A DNA stretch of 64,000 nucleotides from Sporosarcina globispora (GCF_001274725.1 NZ_LGUF01000007.1:3610263-3674262); one strand, 5' to 3'; shown: positions 53,146-62,479, counted from the stretch's first letter. Notes: generated by a model not told the origin, from the sequence alone. A program made the numbers and translations.

Positions 53146-53526
53146 ATGCAATTAAAAGTTGGAGACATCATTACGTTTGAACGGACTTTTACAAAAAGGG
53201 ATGTTGAATTATTTACAGAGATATCAGGTGATGAAGGAATTCACCATATAACTCCGGATGAACAGGGGAGGTTTGTTGTTCAAGGGTTATTAACGGCCAC
53301 TCTGCCAACCAAAGTGGGAGGAGACCATAACGTACTGGCCCGTACGATGAATTTTGAGTTTTTGAGACCTGTTTTTACAGGAGATACAATCTTTTGTGAA
53401 GTAACAATAGATAAATATGAAGAGCAAGATCATAATAGAATGGCTATTGCCGCCTCTTTCCTTTGTATGAACCAGAATGAGAAACAAGTACTGAGCGGGA
53501 ATTTTGCGGGTGTGATATTATCTTGA
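53146..53526 (+). CDS. MaoC-like hotdog-fold protein
   Basis: 126 residues: LKVGDIITFERTFTKRDVEL, FTEISGDEGIHH, GLLTATLPTKVGGD and LRPVFTGDTIFCEVTIDKY are the strands of a MaoC/R-hydratase hotdog domain, though the usual catalytic GDxNPxH reads GDEGIHH. Likely acts on an acyl-CoA or is a divergent member. GGAGGGAGAATT precedes the ATG. Confidence 0.82.
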   Translation: MQLKVGDIITFERTFTKRDVELFTEISGDEGIHHITPDEQGRFVVQGLLTATLPTKVGGDHNVLARTMNFEFLRPVFTGDTIFCEVTIDKYEEQDHNRMAIAASFLCMNQNEKQVLSGNFAGVILS

Positions 53527-53529
53527 AAT

Positions 53530-53705
53530 GGTACTTAAATTGAGCAGCTGCCTAGCAAGGCGGCTTGTTGAACTCCTTGTTAAACAAACGGGGGTTCCTG
53601 TAATAAATGTAGTAAGAAAAAACCTTTGTGAAGAAATACACTTAAATTATAGGGTGCATTGCTTAAAGAACGGCTGCCATTAGAGCCGTTCTTTTTATTG
53701 AACTA
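53530..53705 (+). repeat. Tandem pair of composite intergenic repeats with terminator stem
   Basis: First module 53530-53612 (GAGCAGCTGCC...GGCGGCTTGTTGAAC, then AACAAACGGGGGTTCCTGTA). Second 53622-53705 (TTGTGAAG-AAATA-CACTTAAA, AGGGTGCATTGCTTAAAGAA, stem AAAGAACGGCT/AGCCGTTCTTT at 53665-53694, T5). Members of the mosaic repeat family described in the findings. Confidence 0.75.
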
Positions 53706-53753
53706 CCATGAAAATTACCTTCTGTGAAATTTGAAAAATGGCAATACTTAAAT

Positions 53754-53799
53754 AGACGCAGCTCATTCAACTTTTTAAAAGGTGAGGAGCGTCTTTTTC
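53754..53799 (+). terminator. Terminator hairpin
   Basis: AGACGC with inner CTCA pairs with TGAG and GCGTCT, followed by TTTTTCTTT. Confidence 0.7.
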
Positions 53800-53827
53800 T
53801 TTCGTGTATATATACTTGTTTAATGGA

Positions 53828-53986
53828 TTAGGAAGCTTCTGTTATTGTAACCGTAAAGCCTAAGTTTTCTAGTCTTCGAACTGAATGGTCTACCGAAACT
53901 TGACATGGAGCCTCCACTATGCTTTCCCATCCAGGAAGGATTGATGGGAAGCTCTTCCTCACATTTTTGCAGCAGTTTCCCTCCAT
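53828..53986 (-). CDS. Possible small Cys-containing protein (52 residues)
   Basis: ATG 53986 has AGGGAGATAACT directly upstream, better than the in-frame ATG at 54040. Sequence MEGNCCKNVRKSFPSILPGW then ESIVEAPCQVSVDHSVRRLE NLGFTVTITEAS. The second half looks like a beta-alpha-beta unit. No family recognised; real or a remnant. Confidence 0.45.
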   Translation of the reverse strand: MEGNCCKNVRKSFPSILPGWESIVEAPCQVSVDHSVRRLENLGFTVTITEAS

Positions 53987-54040
53987 AGTTATCTCCCTAT
54001 ATTGTTGAGTGAATATTTTAGTGAAGAACAAATGTTTCAT

Positions 54041-54697
54041 TATGTAATTTAATTAAGGTTAGATTGTATGATGTTCTCATGTAAAACCCCACAATCTATG
54101 GGCGGCATGATGTAATAAAGTGATTTTAATCCCTTATTTATCAGGGGATTACATCACTTGTAATAGCCCGTAATCCCGAAAAAATAACATTTAAATAACA
54201 TTTCATTTAGAAATGCAAAAATCGAGGATGTTTCCAAAAGATTGTATAACTTTTGTGAAGCATCCTTTTTCACTTTTCCGTTATCTTTTTCATATGGGTA
54301 ACATCAGAATAATCCATACAGCAAATTATTAAGTTCGGTTACGGTTGTTATTACCTATTAGAGAGAGGACAACGTGTAAGGTTTTGAATTGATTGAGAAA
54401 CACGAGGTAATAAATTAAATTTGTGAAATTACAAATGGTGTTGTTGATTATAAAGATAACTATAAAAAAGAAACATTTAGTCCTTCTCTATTCCATTATA
54501 GGGCTATATTCTTGAATAAGGGAAGGTATTATTAGAAAATGAATCGAAGCTCTAAGTTATTCAATTAACGGGGCTAGTTAACTAAACAAAAAGTAATAAA
54601 AAAGCCAAGGAACATTGTTTTCCTTGGTTTCTGTCATAAAATGCATTTATTTGCAAAGAATAATTTCAGCATGAAATTAACTTTGGAGGTATAAACT
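54041..54697. other. Intergenic stretch with several hairpins
   Basis: Inverted repeats AAGTGAT..TAATCCC/GGGGATTA..ATCACTT (54117-54160), AGGATG/CATCCT plus T5 (54225-54272) and CCAAGGAA/TTCCTTGG (54605-54627); a type A repeat copy at 54490-54520. No gene recognised. Confidence 0.5.
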
Positions 54698-54900
54698 ATG
54701 ACCGAAAACCGCACAAAACTGACTTCAGCCGAATAGGTTCAATTTGGACTGCCTATATTAATAATAGCATGGCCAAATGCATTTTAGGTTTTTTCCTAAA
54801 GGATGTAGGATGAAGAAATCCGTTCAATTGTACAATTGGCTTATGAACTCTCAACTACTCGTTTAGAAAAGTTAGTTGTAAAGCAACCTTTTCGTACAGG
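54698..54900 (+). pseudogene. DUF3231 family gene remnant
   Basis: TTTGGAGGT ribosome binding site and ATG 54698 open MTENRTKLTSAE-stop; one base out of frame it continues IGSIWTAYINNSMAKCILGF FLKDV, then after a second frameshift DEEIRSIVQLAYELSTTRLE KL. This is the N-terminal half of a DUF3231 (spore-coat-type ferritin-like) protein. At least two frameshifts and a 3' truncation. Confidence 0.75.
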
Positions 54901-54906
54901 TTGCTT
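54881..54906 (+). terminator. Hairpin behind the DUF3231 remnant
   Basis: AAGCAACCT/AGGTTGCTT perfect nine-base stem; weak T tract. Confidence 0.5.
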
Positions 54907-55025
54907 CAGCTTGTAGACGAAATCTATTCATAGGCAGGTCTGCAAGCTGCAATGAATCATTTTTAAAAATGATTTTAAAAATAAAGTAAGTCTCCCATAC
55001 TAAGACCGTCCTCTAACTACTCCTT

Positions 55026-55052
55026 ATTGGGGTACCGCCACATGCCCATCGA
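55026..55052. repeat. Repeated IS-end-like motif, copy 2
   Basis: ATTGGGGTACCGCCACATGC followed by CCATCGA, aligned without gaps to 35713-35740. Lies 60 bases before the amine oxidase gene. Confidence 0.5.
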
Positions 55053-55111
55053 GCAAAACAAACAATTGGAAACAGTAAATACTCGTACAATATACCTGTA
55101 GGGAGCGAGTT

Positions 55112-56533
55112 ATGACTAAAAGATCTCAAACTTCAATTAGTAGAAGAGATTTCATTAATATATCAGGCGTTTTTTCAGATTTAGCCTTACTTCAAGCATG
55201 TCAAATTAAATTCTCAAATGTATTTGAAGTTACTTTTAATAACAAGCCAAAGAAAAATGTCGTGATTGTTGGAGCCGGAATTAGTGGTTTAGCTGCAGCT
55301 GCACATCTTTCCAAAAAGGGAATGAACGTAACTGTACTAGAGGGGAGAAATAGAATAGGTGGAAGAATATGGACGGATCGTTCCATAGATAACATACCAT
55401 TAGATATGGGAGCTTCTTGGGTTCATGGAATTAAAGGTAATCCTATTTATGACTTAGCTAAGAAAAACAAAATTGATACTTCTATAACTAATTATGATTC
55501 GCATTTGATTTTTAACTTTAATGGTGATGAATTAAGCGAATCGGAAGAAATACGTTTAGAGAAACAATCAGAAAAATTTGTAAAATTTATAGAAGAGCAA
55601 CGTTCCAATTTGCATCAAGATAGGTCTCTTACCAGTTTTATAAACCACTTTATTAAAGAAGAAGATTTATCTAAAAAAGAGCAAATGTTATTGAATTACT
55701 ATGTTAATACTACAATAGAACACGAATATTCGGGAAGTAGCTATAATCTTTCTGCCTTAAACTTTGATAGTGGTGAAGAACTTTCGGGAGAAGATGTAAT
55801 ATTTCCAAACGGATATGACCAAATAATTCAGTTGTTAATTAAGGATATTAACATTAAATTAAATGAAAGTATCTATAAAATTAACTATGAAAAAGACTTT
55901 GTGAAAGTTTATTCAGACAAAAGTTTATTTTCAGCAGATTATGTAATTATAACCGTTCCTCTTGGTGTTTTGCAGAAGAACGATATTTTGTTTATTCCTG
56001 AATTGCCTGAGAGAAAGAGAAAAGCAATAAATAAACTAGGGATGGGGATTTTGAATAAAATTTATGTTAAGTTTCCAAATGCTTTCTGGAGTAAGAAACC
56101 CCACTTATTGGGATATGTTTCTGAAGATAAGGGGCAGTGGGGAGAATTTTTGAATATATATCATTACCTTAATGAACCTATTTTGCTTGCTTTGAACGCA
56201 GGAGATTTCGGTAATGTAGTGGAAAATAGGCATGATAAAGAAATTATTTCAGAGCTGATGATTATTTTAAGGAAAATATTTGGTCCCTCTATTCCAAATC
56301 CTATCTCTTGGAAAATTACACGGTGGGGGAAAGATCGTTTCTCCTATGGATCATACTCCTTTATTAAAGTAGGAGCGTCAGTCGAAGATTATAAAATACT
56401 CTCAGAATCAGTTAACAATAAATTATTTTTTGCTGGAGAAGCCACTGTAACTGATTTTCCAACCACTGTTCATGGGGCGTATCTTTCAGGAATTAGAGAA
56501 GCTAATAAAATCCTCGAAGAAATTTCCAAATAA
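55112..56533 (+). CDS. Flavin-containing amine oxidase with Tat-type signal
   Basis: 473 residues. N-terminus has the twin-arginine motif SRRDF (10-14) and LLQAC (Cys30), but the hydrophobic stretch is weak, so export is uncertain. FAD motif VVIVGAGISGLAAAAHL (51-67), GRIWTD, ASWVHGIKGNPIYDLAKKN, VIITVPLGVL, and the C-terminal FFAGEATVTDFPTTVHGAYL SGIREA. Oxidises amines to aldehyde, ammonia and peroxide; HGI in place of some plant-type residues suggests a polyamine/spermine oxidase-like member. AGGGAGCGAG precedes the ATG. A degenerate duplicate of nothing nearby; single gene. Confidence 0.88.
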   Translation: MTKRSQTSISRRDFINISGVFSDLALLQACQIKFSNVFEVTFNNKPKKNVVIVGAGISGLAAAAHLSKKGMNVTVLEGRNRIGGRIWTDRSIDNIPLDMGASWVHGIKGNPIYDLAKKNKIDTSITNYDSHLIFNFNGDELSESEEIRLEKQSEKFVKFIEEQRSNLHQDRSLTSFINHFIKEEDLSKKEQMLLNYYVNTTIEHEYSGSSYNLSALNFDSGEELSGEDVIFPNGYDQIIQLLIKDINIKLNESIYKINYEKDFVKVYSDKSLFSADYVIITVPLGVLQKNDILFIPELPERKRKAINKLGMGILNKIYVKFPNAFWSKKPHLLGYVSEDKGQWGEFLNIYHYLNEPILLALNAGDFGNVVENRHDKEIISELMIILRKIFGPSIPNPISWKITRWGKDRFSYGSYSFIKVGASVEDYKILSESVNNKLFFAGEATVTDFPTTVHGAYLSGIREANKILEEISK

Positions 56534-56598
56534 CAGATTAGCAAGGGAGCGATAACTTCAAACCCTTACCTATCTGTATGCATAAGGGTCACTGAAAG

Positions 56599-56748
56599 GA
56601 TCAAATTTTTTATAAAAGAATGATTCAATTGAATATATTAGGAGCTTGTTTTGATCAATCTTTTTTCAAAACACGCTCTTTCTTTTTGTTCGTTTATCAA
56701 GGTTATTTGTGTCAATTTGATCAAACTTTATTCCAAAGCTACATATGA
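56599..56748 (+). repeat. Structured dispersed element, copy 2
   Basis: GATCAA blocks at 56599, 56653 and 56719. Hairpin 56642-56654 with 56666-56678 (12 of 13 pairs; GAGCTTG outer stem instead of GAATCCA in copy 1) and a following T-rich tract. It may act as terminator for the amine oxidase gene, yet the conserved flanks go beyond what a terminator needs. Confidence 0.65.
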
Positions 56749-56889
56749 CAGGCTGCAAAATAGCCAGGCTGTCGTTCAAATAAATCCAGTAAATAACGAT
56801 TTTGGATAATTTTATGTTTAACAGGCAGTAATATAAGTGATATTGAGGAGATAGAAAGAGCAAATTACTATTTATTAGGAGGGGTTACT

Positions 56890-57423
56890 GTTTTATGGAA
56901 CGGCGAGAAGGGCCCCTTTGAGAGTGTTGTTGAAGCAAGTGCCCTGGAGTGGACTCAACTTCAAGCCTTTGAATTTATGGCAAATGCACGAAAATGGGCA
57001 AACTCCATACGCTCCGAGGGGCTGGTTCGAGATCTGTTTGGGGGATCACCAATTGCTCCTGTTCATGAAGCTGATATTGGAAGGGTCGCAGCAGCGCACT
57101 GACTGAGGACGGTCATGCCGGTAAAATATATACCTTAACAGGTCCTGAGAGTGTCAGTTCAAGATAAAGTCCAGATTATTAGGAAGGTTATCGGACGGGA
57201 AATCAGATTTGTTGAGAGTTCTGAAGAAGAAGAACGTGAGCAGATGAGGAGGATGGGTGTTGAGGAGGATGCCATTGACTATGTGATTAACTGGCACCTT
57301 AACCCGCCTCAATCCGCTCATAAGGTATTGTCGACCGTTGAGGAAGTAACAGGACAAAAGCCGTATACTTTCGCAGAGTGGGTCAAGACGAATACAGGGT
57401 ATTTCATGAATTCGAACAGCTAG
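56890..57423 (+). pseudogene. NmrA/NAD(P)H-binding family protein, decayed
   Basis: Pieces in different frames: SVVEASALEWTQLQAFEFMA, NARKWANSIRSEGLVRDLFG, SPIAPVHEADIGRVAA, GHAGKIYTLTGPESVS and, from 57151, SVQDKVQIIRKVIGREIRFV to FAEWVKTNTGYFMNSNS. Together they make the C-terminal two thirds of an NmrA-like nucleotide-binding protein. At least two frameshifts; the Rossmann start is missing. Confidence 0.78.
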
Positions 57424-58360
57424 TCATTCCGGAAACTTTTGAGGTAGTGAAACTAACATCTGAGGGAGAGCATATTGAACTATAGGTGCTCATATTAAAG
57501 ATCAGCTGCCAGAAGCTTACAGATTCTTATGTTCAAGATCAGCTGCTAATCAGGCAGCTTTTTCTTTTTAAACTAAAGGAGCAGCTTTGTTGAAGAGTAG
57601 TGTTTAACTTGTGTTCAACAATCGGGCCATTTTCTTGGACAAAAGTTTTAAAGAAAATTGGCTATATATAGGTTCAATCTCTAAAGAAAGATCATTAATT
57701 CATAAGTCTGATAAAAATAAATAGGAAACATTTACCTTATAATCCATATTTTTAATCTGTAAACTAATACTTAGTTGATAAGATTATTTTTTAGGGAGAA
57801 AAAAGAAAAAATGAATTTATCCCTCAAGGAATTATAAGAGCTGTTTCTGTTTATTTTATGCTCTTCAATGCTTTTTGCATTTCCGCCACAGTCTAAGGAC
57901 CAAAAAGCATCATCCCCCTAACACGTTTCATATTAACGGTTGGGGAGCGAAACGGGATTCATTCATTGGTTTACAGGCCGAAAATATATTGTGTCTAAGA
58001 TTTATTTATGTTCGGTAAATTTAAAAAGACAAGACACTTAAATATTAGATGTCTTTCTGATTTAATATTTTTTAGAAAATTCAGTATCCATATTGTTTAG
58101 GTATATTACCATCATATACTTTTGATAGGTATCAACTAGTTGCTATTAGAAAAATAACACTTGTAAAGGAGTCGATTTAATGACATTATCTCAAGGATTT
58201 TGACAATATTTATTTGGATGGGAACCACTATATCGTATGCTTCGATCATTAAACCACATAAGTTTTATAAGTATCCACCATAGTAAATGCATGCAGCTTC
58301 TCTCAATATCGTTATATTTTTATAGGTTAAATTAATATTTTTATAGAGGAGATTTTCATT
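57424..58360. other. Intergenic stretch, 940 bases, with repeats and decayed frames
   Basis: Composite repeats at 57480-57645. Further on, 57840-58015 and 58195-58285 contain short translated stretches resembling signal peptides (LFLFILCSSMLFAFPPQ; TIFIWMGTTISYASII) without complete genes, perhaps decayed secreted proteins. AAAGGAGTCGATTTAATG at 58164-58181 opens only 8 codons. Confidence 0.45.
57480..57645 (+). repeat. Composite intergenic repeat, duplicated
   Basis: GATCAGCTGCC occurs at 57503 and a second GATCAGCTGC at 57537, followed by GGCAGCTTTTTCTTTTT, ACTAAAGGAGCAGCTTTGTT (57573-57592) and a further copy of the type A motif at 57614-57645 (CAATCGGGCCATTTTCTTGG). Confidence 0.7.
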
Positions 58361-61072
58361 TTGAAAAATAAAATAAAAAGTATGCTGAGTATTTCATTGA
58401 GCTTTGCAATTGTTTTCGGCGGAATTGGGCAAACAGTGGTGGCTAAGGGCATAAACGATGCTAATCAAGGAAAACAAAAGATTTCTAGTGAGGAGAATGT
58501 AAAACAGTGGTTAAGTGAATATGAATTCTATGAGGATACCAGAGATGGATTAATCTATGAGAAGGTTGCAATAAATGAATTAAAGCGTTTCGTAACAGTC
58601 ATAAAAGATTCTAATGCTAAGTTAGATTCTAATGCACGAGATATTCTGATTGGGGAACTTGATAAAACCGGAGACTTTAAGCAATTAGATATGAATGAAC
58701 TTGAAATGTTTGAACAATTGATTAACCAATATGAACAAGCAGTTCAAGAGGAGTATTTAAAAGAGGTGGTTCTAAAAAGTGATCTGCTCTTGAAAATCAA
58801 ACATAGGTTAACAATATATCTATGGGGCTATGCATCAAATAACGATTTTAATAAACCAACTGAAGTATTACTTGCAGATATACTCTTTAATTTTTATTTA
58901 TCGGATAAAATTGTCAATAAAAATGCTATTGGCATCTTAAAAGATATCTCTGATCAATCGGATCAAAATGGAAATAAAATAAAAGCTCATTTGGATAACG
59001 CTGTGAAAATGTCTGAAAAAGGTAATGAGTTTCTAAAAAAAGATCTAGGTATCCCTGCATCAAAGTCCTATCAAAATGCATATAAACAAGTGTTATTCGG
59101 ACTTGAAAAAGCTGGCTATACATTTAACACAGAATTCTTTGAATCTACCTCTGACACGGACGGTGACACGATAACAGATGGAATAGAATTCCAAGAGGGA
59201 ATGAATCCATTTAAAACGGATACAGATGGGGATGGTTTAAAGGACAATATTGAATATGAGATTAAATCATCTATTTCCCCAACAAAATATGATACAGATC
59301 ATAATGGCATAAGTGACGCAGATGAAGATAGCGATGGAGACGGCCTGAATAATAAAGACGAGCAGGTTTATCAAACAGCTTTAATGAAGAAAGATTCCGA
59401 CCAAGATAGCTTAACTGACGGATTTGAAATACAACAGTTTGATTCATTACCTAATAAGGATGATACAGATAGCGATGGATTAAGTGATGGGGATGAATTT
59501 GCTTTAAAGACAAATCCGAATACTGCAGACAGTGATAATGACGAGATCACGGATTCACAAGAACTCCATAAACAATCTATTAGTCAATCATTGAATCAGC
59601 CTGATCAATCAGAAATTACTAGTGTAGAGGTTAGTTTTAGTGCAACGGATAATATAAATAAAACGACTAGAATTACAGCAAACAAAGGCAATATTAAAAC
59701 AGCTAATTTATACGGTCTGATTGGTTTTCCTGTAGGGATCAAGACTCAATCAGAATTTGATAAAGCAGGCCTTAAGTTTACTTATGATGAAGCACAGCTT
59801 GGAGACACATCGGAACATGATTTAGGCATCATTTGGTATAATGAAGATGAGGAAATGTTTGAAAGCCTTAACGCTGTGTTAGATACAAGTAAGAATACAA
59901 TAAGTGTGGAAACTACTCAGCTTAGTGAATTTATGATTGTTGATAAGAAAAAATGGCTGGAGCTTTGGAGTAAGGAAACTGACTCCTCAAAGAAGCTTGG
60001 GGTAAAAAGCGATGGTTCAGGTGGCGAAGAGATAGATTCAGATGGGGATGGCTTATACGATACCTATGAAACGGAAGGAATGAAAACACCATATGGTATA
60101 ATCTACACTAATCCTGACATGAAAGATAGTGACGAAGATGGATTAACCGATGGGCAAGAAATGGGTCCATTCAGAACATTCACGTTTGAGATTTTTGGAA
60201 TTACGATTCATTTTGAAGGTTTCTTTCCAACCAGTTTACCAGACCAAAAAGATAGTGATGGTGATGGAATTTTTGATAATGAGGATTCAAAACCGTTGTA
60301 CGCTAATTTATCCAATTTAGTCATTTTTCAATCAGATCGACCAGAAGGCTATGATGAAAATGGAAATGTAGCGAATGATATGACAACAAATGATTATACA
60401 GGAGATGAAATGACTGACATTAGCTGGATGTTCCATTTTCAATTACTTGAATCATATTTCCCAGGTATTCTCTTTGATGAGTTCGAGACAATGTCCACAA
60501 GCTTGTTTTCTACGGGAGAAATGGAAGATGTCGTTTTAGATATGATTGATCATTTTGAGGATGGAACTGGTACATCGTATAGCAATCAGACTTTAACTAA
60601 AAAAGCGAGTGAGCATGAGACAACAAAAGACTATGTTGAATTTGTCAAAAATGCTTTAGTTGATGAGCTAAAGAAAAATGGAGGTAATTTGGCAGCACTT
60701 CAGTTTGATAAAAGTACAAAGGAAACTAATGAATTTTATCAATATATACAGGATAATGCTTCTTACCCGACTTTTAGCACTTGGGATGATAGAATAGGCG
60801 GACTTACAATTACAGTAAATGATACTTGGGGGAATACGATATCCGTAAAAGATTTTTCAGTAGAGAACAATCACTTTAAAGGTGTCATGCATGTTCGTTT
60901 ATATGATCATTTTGGATTAGATCAGCCAGATGTGGAGAAGGTGTATGTCAACTTAGCAGGATTTCGTGCTTGGTTTGTTTTGCAGCATCATGAAGATTAT
61001 GATGGGGAATATAAACCCTTTGTTACTTTAATGGAAATGGATATACCATTCGAGGGGGAATTGAGCAATTAA
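58361..61072 (+). CDS. Large secreted protein with TSP3-type calcium-binding repeats
   Basis: 903 residues from TTG behind AGAGGAGAT. Signal peptide MKNKIKSMLSISLSFAIVFG GIGQTVVAKG. Residues ~30-260 are helical with no recognised domain. Two blocks of thrombospondin type-3-like Asp repeats follow: about 263-415 (DTDGDTITDG, TDGDGLKDN, DSDGDGLNN, DSDQDSLTDG, DTDSDGLSDG) and about 563-650 (DSDGDGLYDT, DSDEDGLTDG, DSDGDGIFDN), separated by a beta-rich segment. The region after 650 (~250 residues) is unique. Similar Asp blocks occur in binary-toxin-type and surface proteins, but no toxin domain is seen. Its stop overlaps the start of a lipoprotein gene, so the two probably work together. Confidence 0.85.
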   Translation: MKNKIKSMLSISLSFAIVFGGIGQTVVAKGINDANQGKQKISSEENVKQWLSEYEFYEDTRDGLIYEKVAINELKRFVTVIKDSNAKLDSNARDILIGELDKTGDFKQLDMNELEMFEQLINQYEQAVQEEYLKEVVLKSDLLLKIKHRLTIYLWGYASNNDFNKPTEVLLADILFNFYLSDKIVNKNAIGILKDISDQSDQNGNKIKAHLDNAVKMSEKGNEFLKKDLGIPASKSYQNAYKQVLFGLEKAGYTFNTEFFESTSDTDGDTITDGIEFQEGMNPFKTDTDGDGLKDNIEYEIKSSISPTKYDTDHNGISDADEDSDGDGLNNKDEQVYQTALMKKDSDQDSLTDGFEIQQFDSLPNKDDTDSDGLSDGDEFALKTNPNTADSDNDEITDSQELHKQSISQSLNQPDQSEITSVEVSFSATDNINKTTRITANKGNIKTANLYGLIGFPVGIKTQSEFDKAGLKFTYDEAQLGDTSEHDLGIIWYNEDEEMFESLNAVLDTSKNTISVETTQLSEFMIVDKKKWLELWSKETDSSKKLGVKSDGSGGEEIDSDGDGLYDTYETEGMKTPYGIIYTNPDMKDSDEDGLTDGQEMGPFRTFTFEIFGITIHFEGFFPTSLPDQKDSDGDGIFDNEDSKPLYANLSNLVIFQSDRPEGYDENGNVANDMTTNDYTGDEMTDISWMFHFQLLESYFPGILFDEFETMSTSLFSTGEMEDVVLDMIDHFEDGTGTSYSNQTLTKKASEHETTKDYVEFVKNALVDELKKNGGNLAALQFDKSTKETNEFYQYIQDNASYPTFSTWDDRIGGLTITVNDTWGNTISVKDFSVENNHFKGVMHVRLYDHFGLDQPDVEKVYVNLAGFRAWFVLQHHEDYDGEYKPFVTLMEMDIPFEGELSN

Positions 61073-61586
61073 AGTTAATTTAAAAATTCTAGTTTTGATT
61101 ATTGGTATATTCTTCATTCCATTATACTTAATTGGATGTACAAAGAATGAGGAATCAAGCGGGGAAACAAAGATTTTCGAAATTGCCAATACAGAACAAA
61201 TCGTTGGTAAAAAAGAGGAAGAAGTGGTAACTCTTAGAAAGCATTACATGATTCTGAATCCACCAAAAGATTTAAAAGATTTGAAAGAATTAGTTAAAAA
61301 ATACAGTAAGAATCATCCAGTTGAAGGTGAAATGAAAGTAATAGAAGGAAAAAATAGGATTTTTTATATGTCCTTCTATAGGGAAAGTGACGATTTGCCA
61401 AGAGACTGGCAGCCTGATGACAGTTACATGAATACGGATCGGATGGAACATCATAAAAATGATCTCATTGCATCGATCATTTGGTCAGATGCTGAACCAC
61501 AAAAAGAATACAATGTTTATGATAAAAGTAAGGAAGGAAAGGTAATTAAGAGGATGCGTTTTATTGAGGATCAGCTTGTTGAGTGA
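61068..61586 (+). CDS. Lipoprotein with apparent ATT start, coupled to the TSP3 protein
   Basis: 172 residues if started at ATT 61068, which overlaps the stop of the preceding gene (ATTAA) and follows GAGGGGG by nine bases. This yields a complete lipoprotein signal, MKVNLKILVLIIGIFFIPLY LIGC, whereas TTG 61095, the first standard start, removes the positive N-region and has no ribosome binding site. Mature part is charged, with EEEVVTLRKHYMILNPPKDL and SDAEPQKEYNVYDKSKEGKV. No family recognised. Probably a partner or immunity-type companion of the 903-residue protein, though nothing shows which. Confidence 0.72.
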   Translation: MKVNLKILVLIIGIFFIPLYLIGCTKNEESSGETKIFEIANTEQIVGKKEEEVVTLRKHYMILNPPKDLKDLKELVKKYSKNHPVEGEMKVIEGKNRIFYMSFYRESDDLPRDWQPDDSYMNTDRMEHHKNDLIASIIWSDAEPQKEYNVYDKSKEGKVIKRMRFIEDQLVE

Positions 61587-62062
61587 TACACTATCCATAC
61601 ACTAAAAAATAAAGAAATGGAAATTGTTAGAAACTACAACAGGAACACTACATGATAGACTAGGGATCACTATGAATATTTTCCATAGTTGCCCTCATTA
61701 CTCGAATCGTTTCCATACCCTATTAAAACTTTAATATTCCATAATACAGCTAATATAATTTTTTCTTTGTTCCGTTAAAGGGCGCTTTTCTTGAATAAGA
61801 AGGCGTCTTTTTGTATTGTACTGGATTCTGGAACAACACTTATTAGGGATTGGAGTTATATTAAGGTGTAGAAGAGATTGTGAAGGATTACACTTAAACT
61901 AAACCAGCTTAAGTTCAAGTTGGGGGGAGCCGGCAGATAAAAAAACATAATGATCGCTGCGGCGATCATTATGTTTTGATAAACTAAAGTGATAGGCTAG
62001 TCAAAGGGGAAAGAAGGAAAATACCTCTCTTATTTATGTTGAACTTAACCGTAATTACAGAG
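61587..62062. other. Intergenic stretch with repeats and a strong hairpin
   Basis: Type A motif at 61768-61800 (CCGTTAAAGGGCGCTTTTCT), type B motif at 61879-61899 (TTGTGAAG-GATTA-CACTTAAA) and the hairpin at 61942-61976. No gene recognised. Confidence 0.5.
61942..61976. terminator. Perfect 15-base hairpin, bidirectional terminator candidate
   Basis: AAAACATAATGATCGC/GCGATCATTATGTTTT with a 4-base loop between the plus-strand lipoprotein gene and the minus-strand transpeptidase gene. Terminal A/T runs serve both directions. Confidence 0.75.
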
Positions 62063-62398
62063 TCATTTATGAATAAAAACGCTCGTACCAATTGGAACTA
62101 AAGATGATAATTCTATAACATCATGGTTAAACATTCTAATACATCCATGCGAGACATTCCTGCCTATAGAAGATGGATTATTTGTTCCATGTATACCGTA
62201 ATGAGGTCTTGATAATCCCATCCATAGCACTCCAAATGGCCCTCCAGGATTAGGATCCTTGTTGATAATCGTGTATGTTCCTGTAGGTGTTGGTGACAAT
62301 ATTTTTCCAACTGCAATTGGGTAAGTTTTTAAAAGCCTGTGACGATCAAAAAGTTTTAATTGGTGTTTTGATGTTGATACATCAATCCATTTTGCCAT
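62063..62398 (-). CDS. L,D-transpeptidase (YkuD domain)
   Basis: 111 residues from ATG 62398, with ACGGAG eight bases upstream; an in-frame ATG at 62458 adds 20 residues that are not typical. Minimal YkuD domain with no signal peptide or Lys[30 protein letters not shown], and the catalytic cluster [20 protein letters not shown] with His and Cys. Cross-links peptidoglycan or modifies spore cortex; small leaderless forms are frequent in spore formers. Confidence 0.9.
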   Translation of the reverse strand: MAKWIDVSTSKHQLKLFDRHRLLKTYPIAVGKILSPTPTGTYTIINKDPNPGGPFGVLWMGLSRPHYGIHGTNNPSSIGRNVSHGCIRMFNHDVIELSSLVPIGTSVFIHK

Positions 62399-62479
62399 TA
62401 GATCAACTCCGTTTCTTGAATATTGTATGAAGTAGATCAGGCATAAGTTAATTAACAATAATTGATGGATAGTTAAATA

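Noticed and set aside
56666..56863. Minus-strand frame of 65 codons across the second structured element
   Set aside because: It has no ribosome binding site, and its first copy at 36.8 kb does not conserve the frame.
58361..61072. Binary-toxin or protective-antigen-like toxin
   Set aside because: The Asp-rich calcium repeats resemble that group, but no pore-forming, receptor or enzymatic toxin domain could be recognised.
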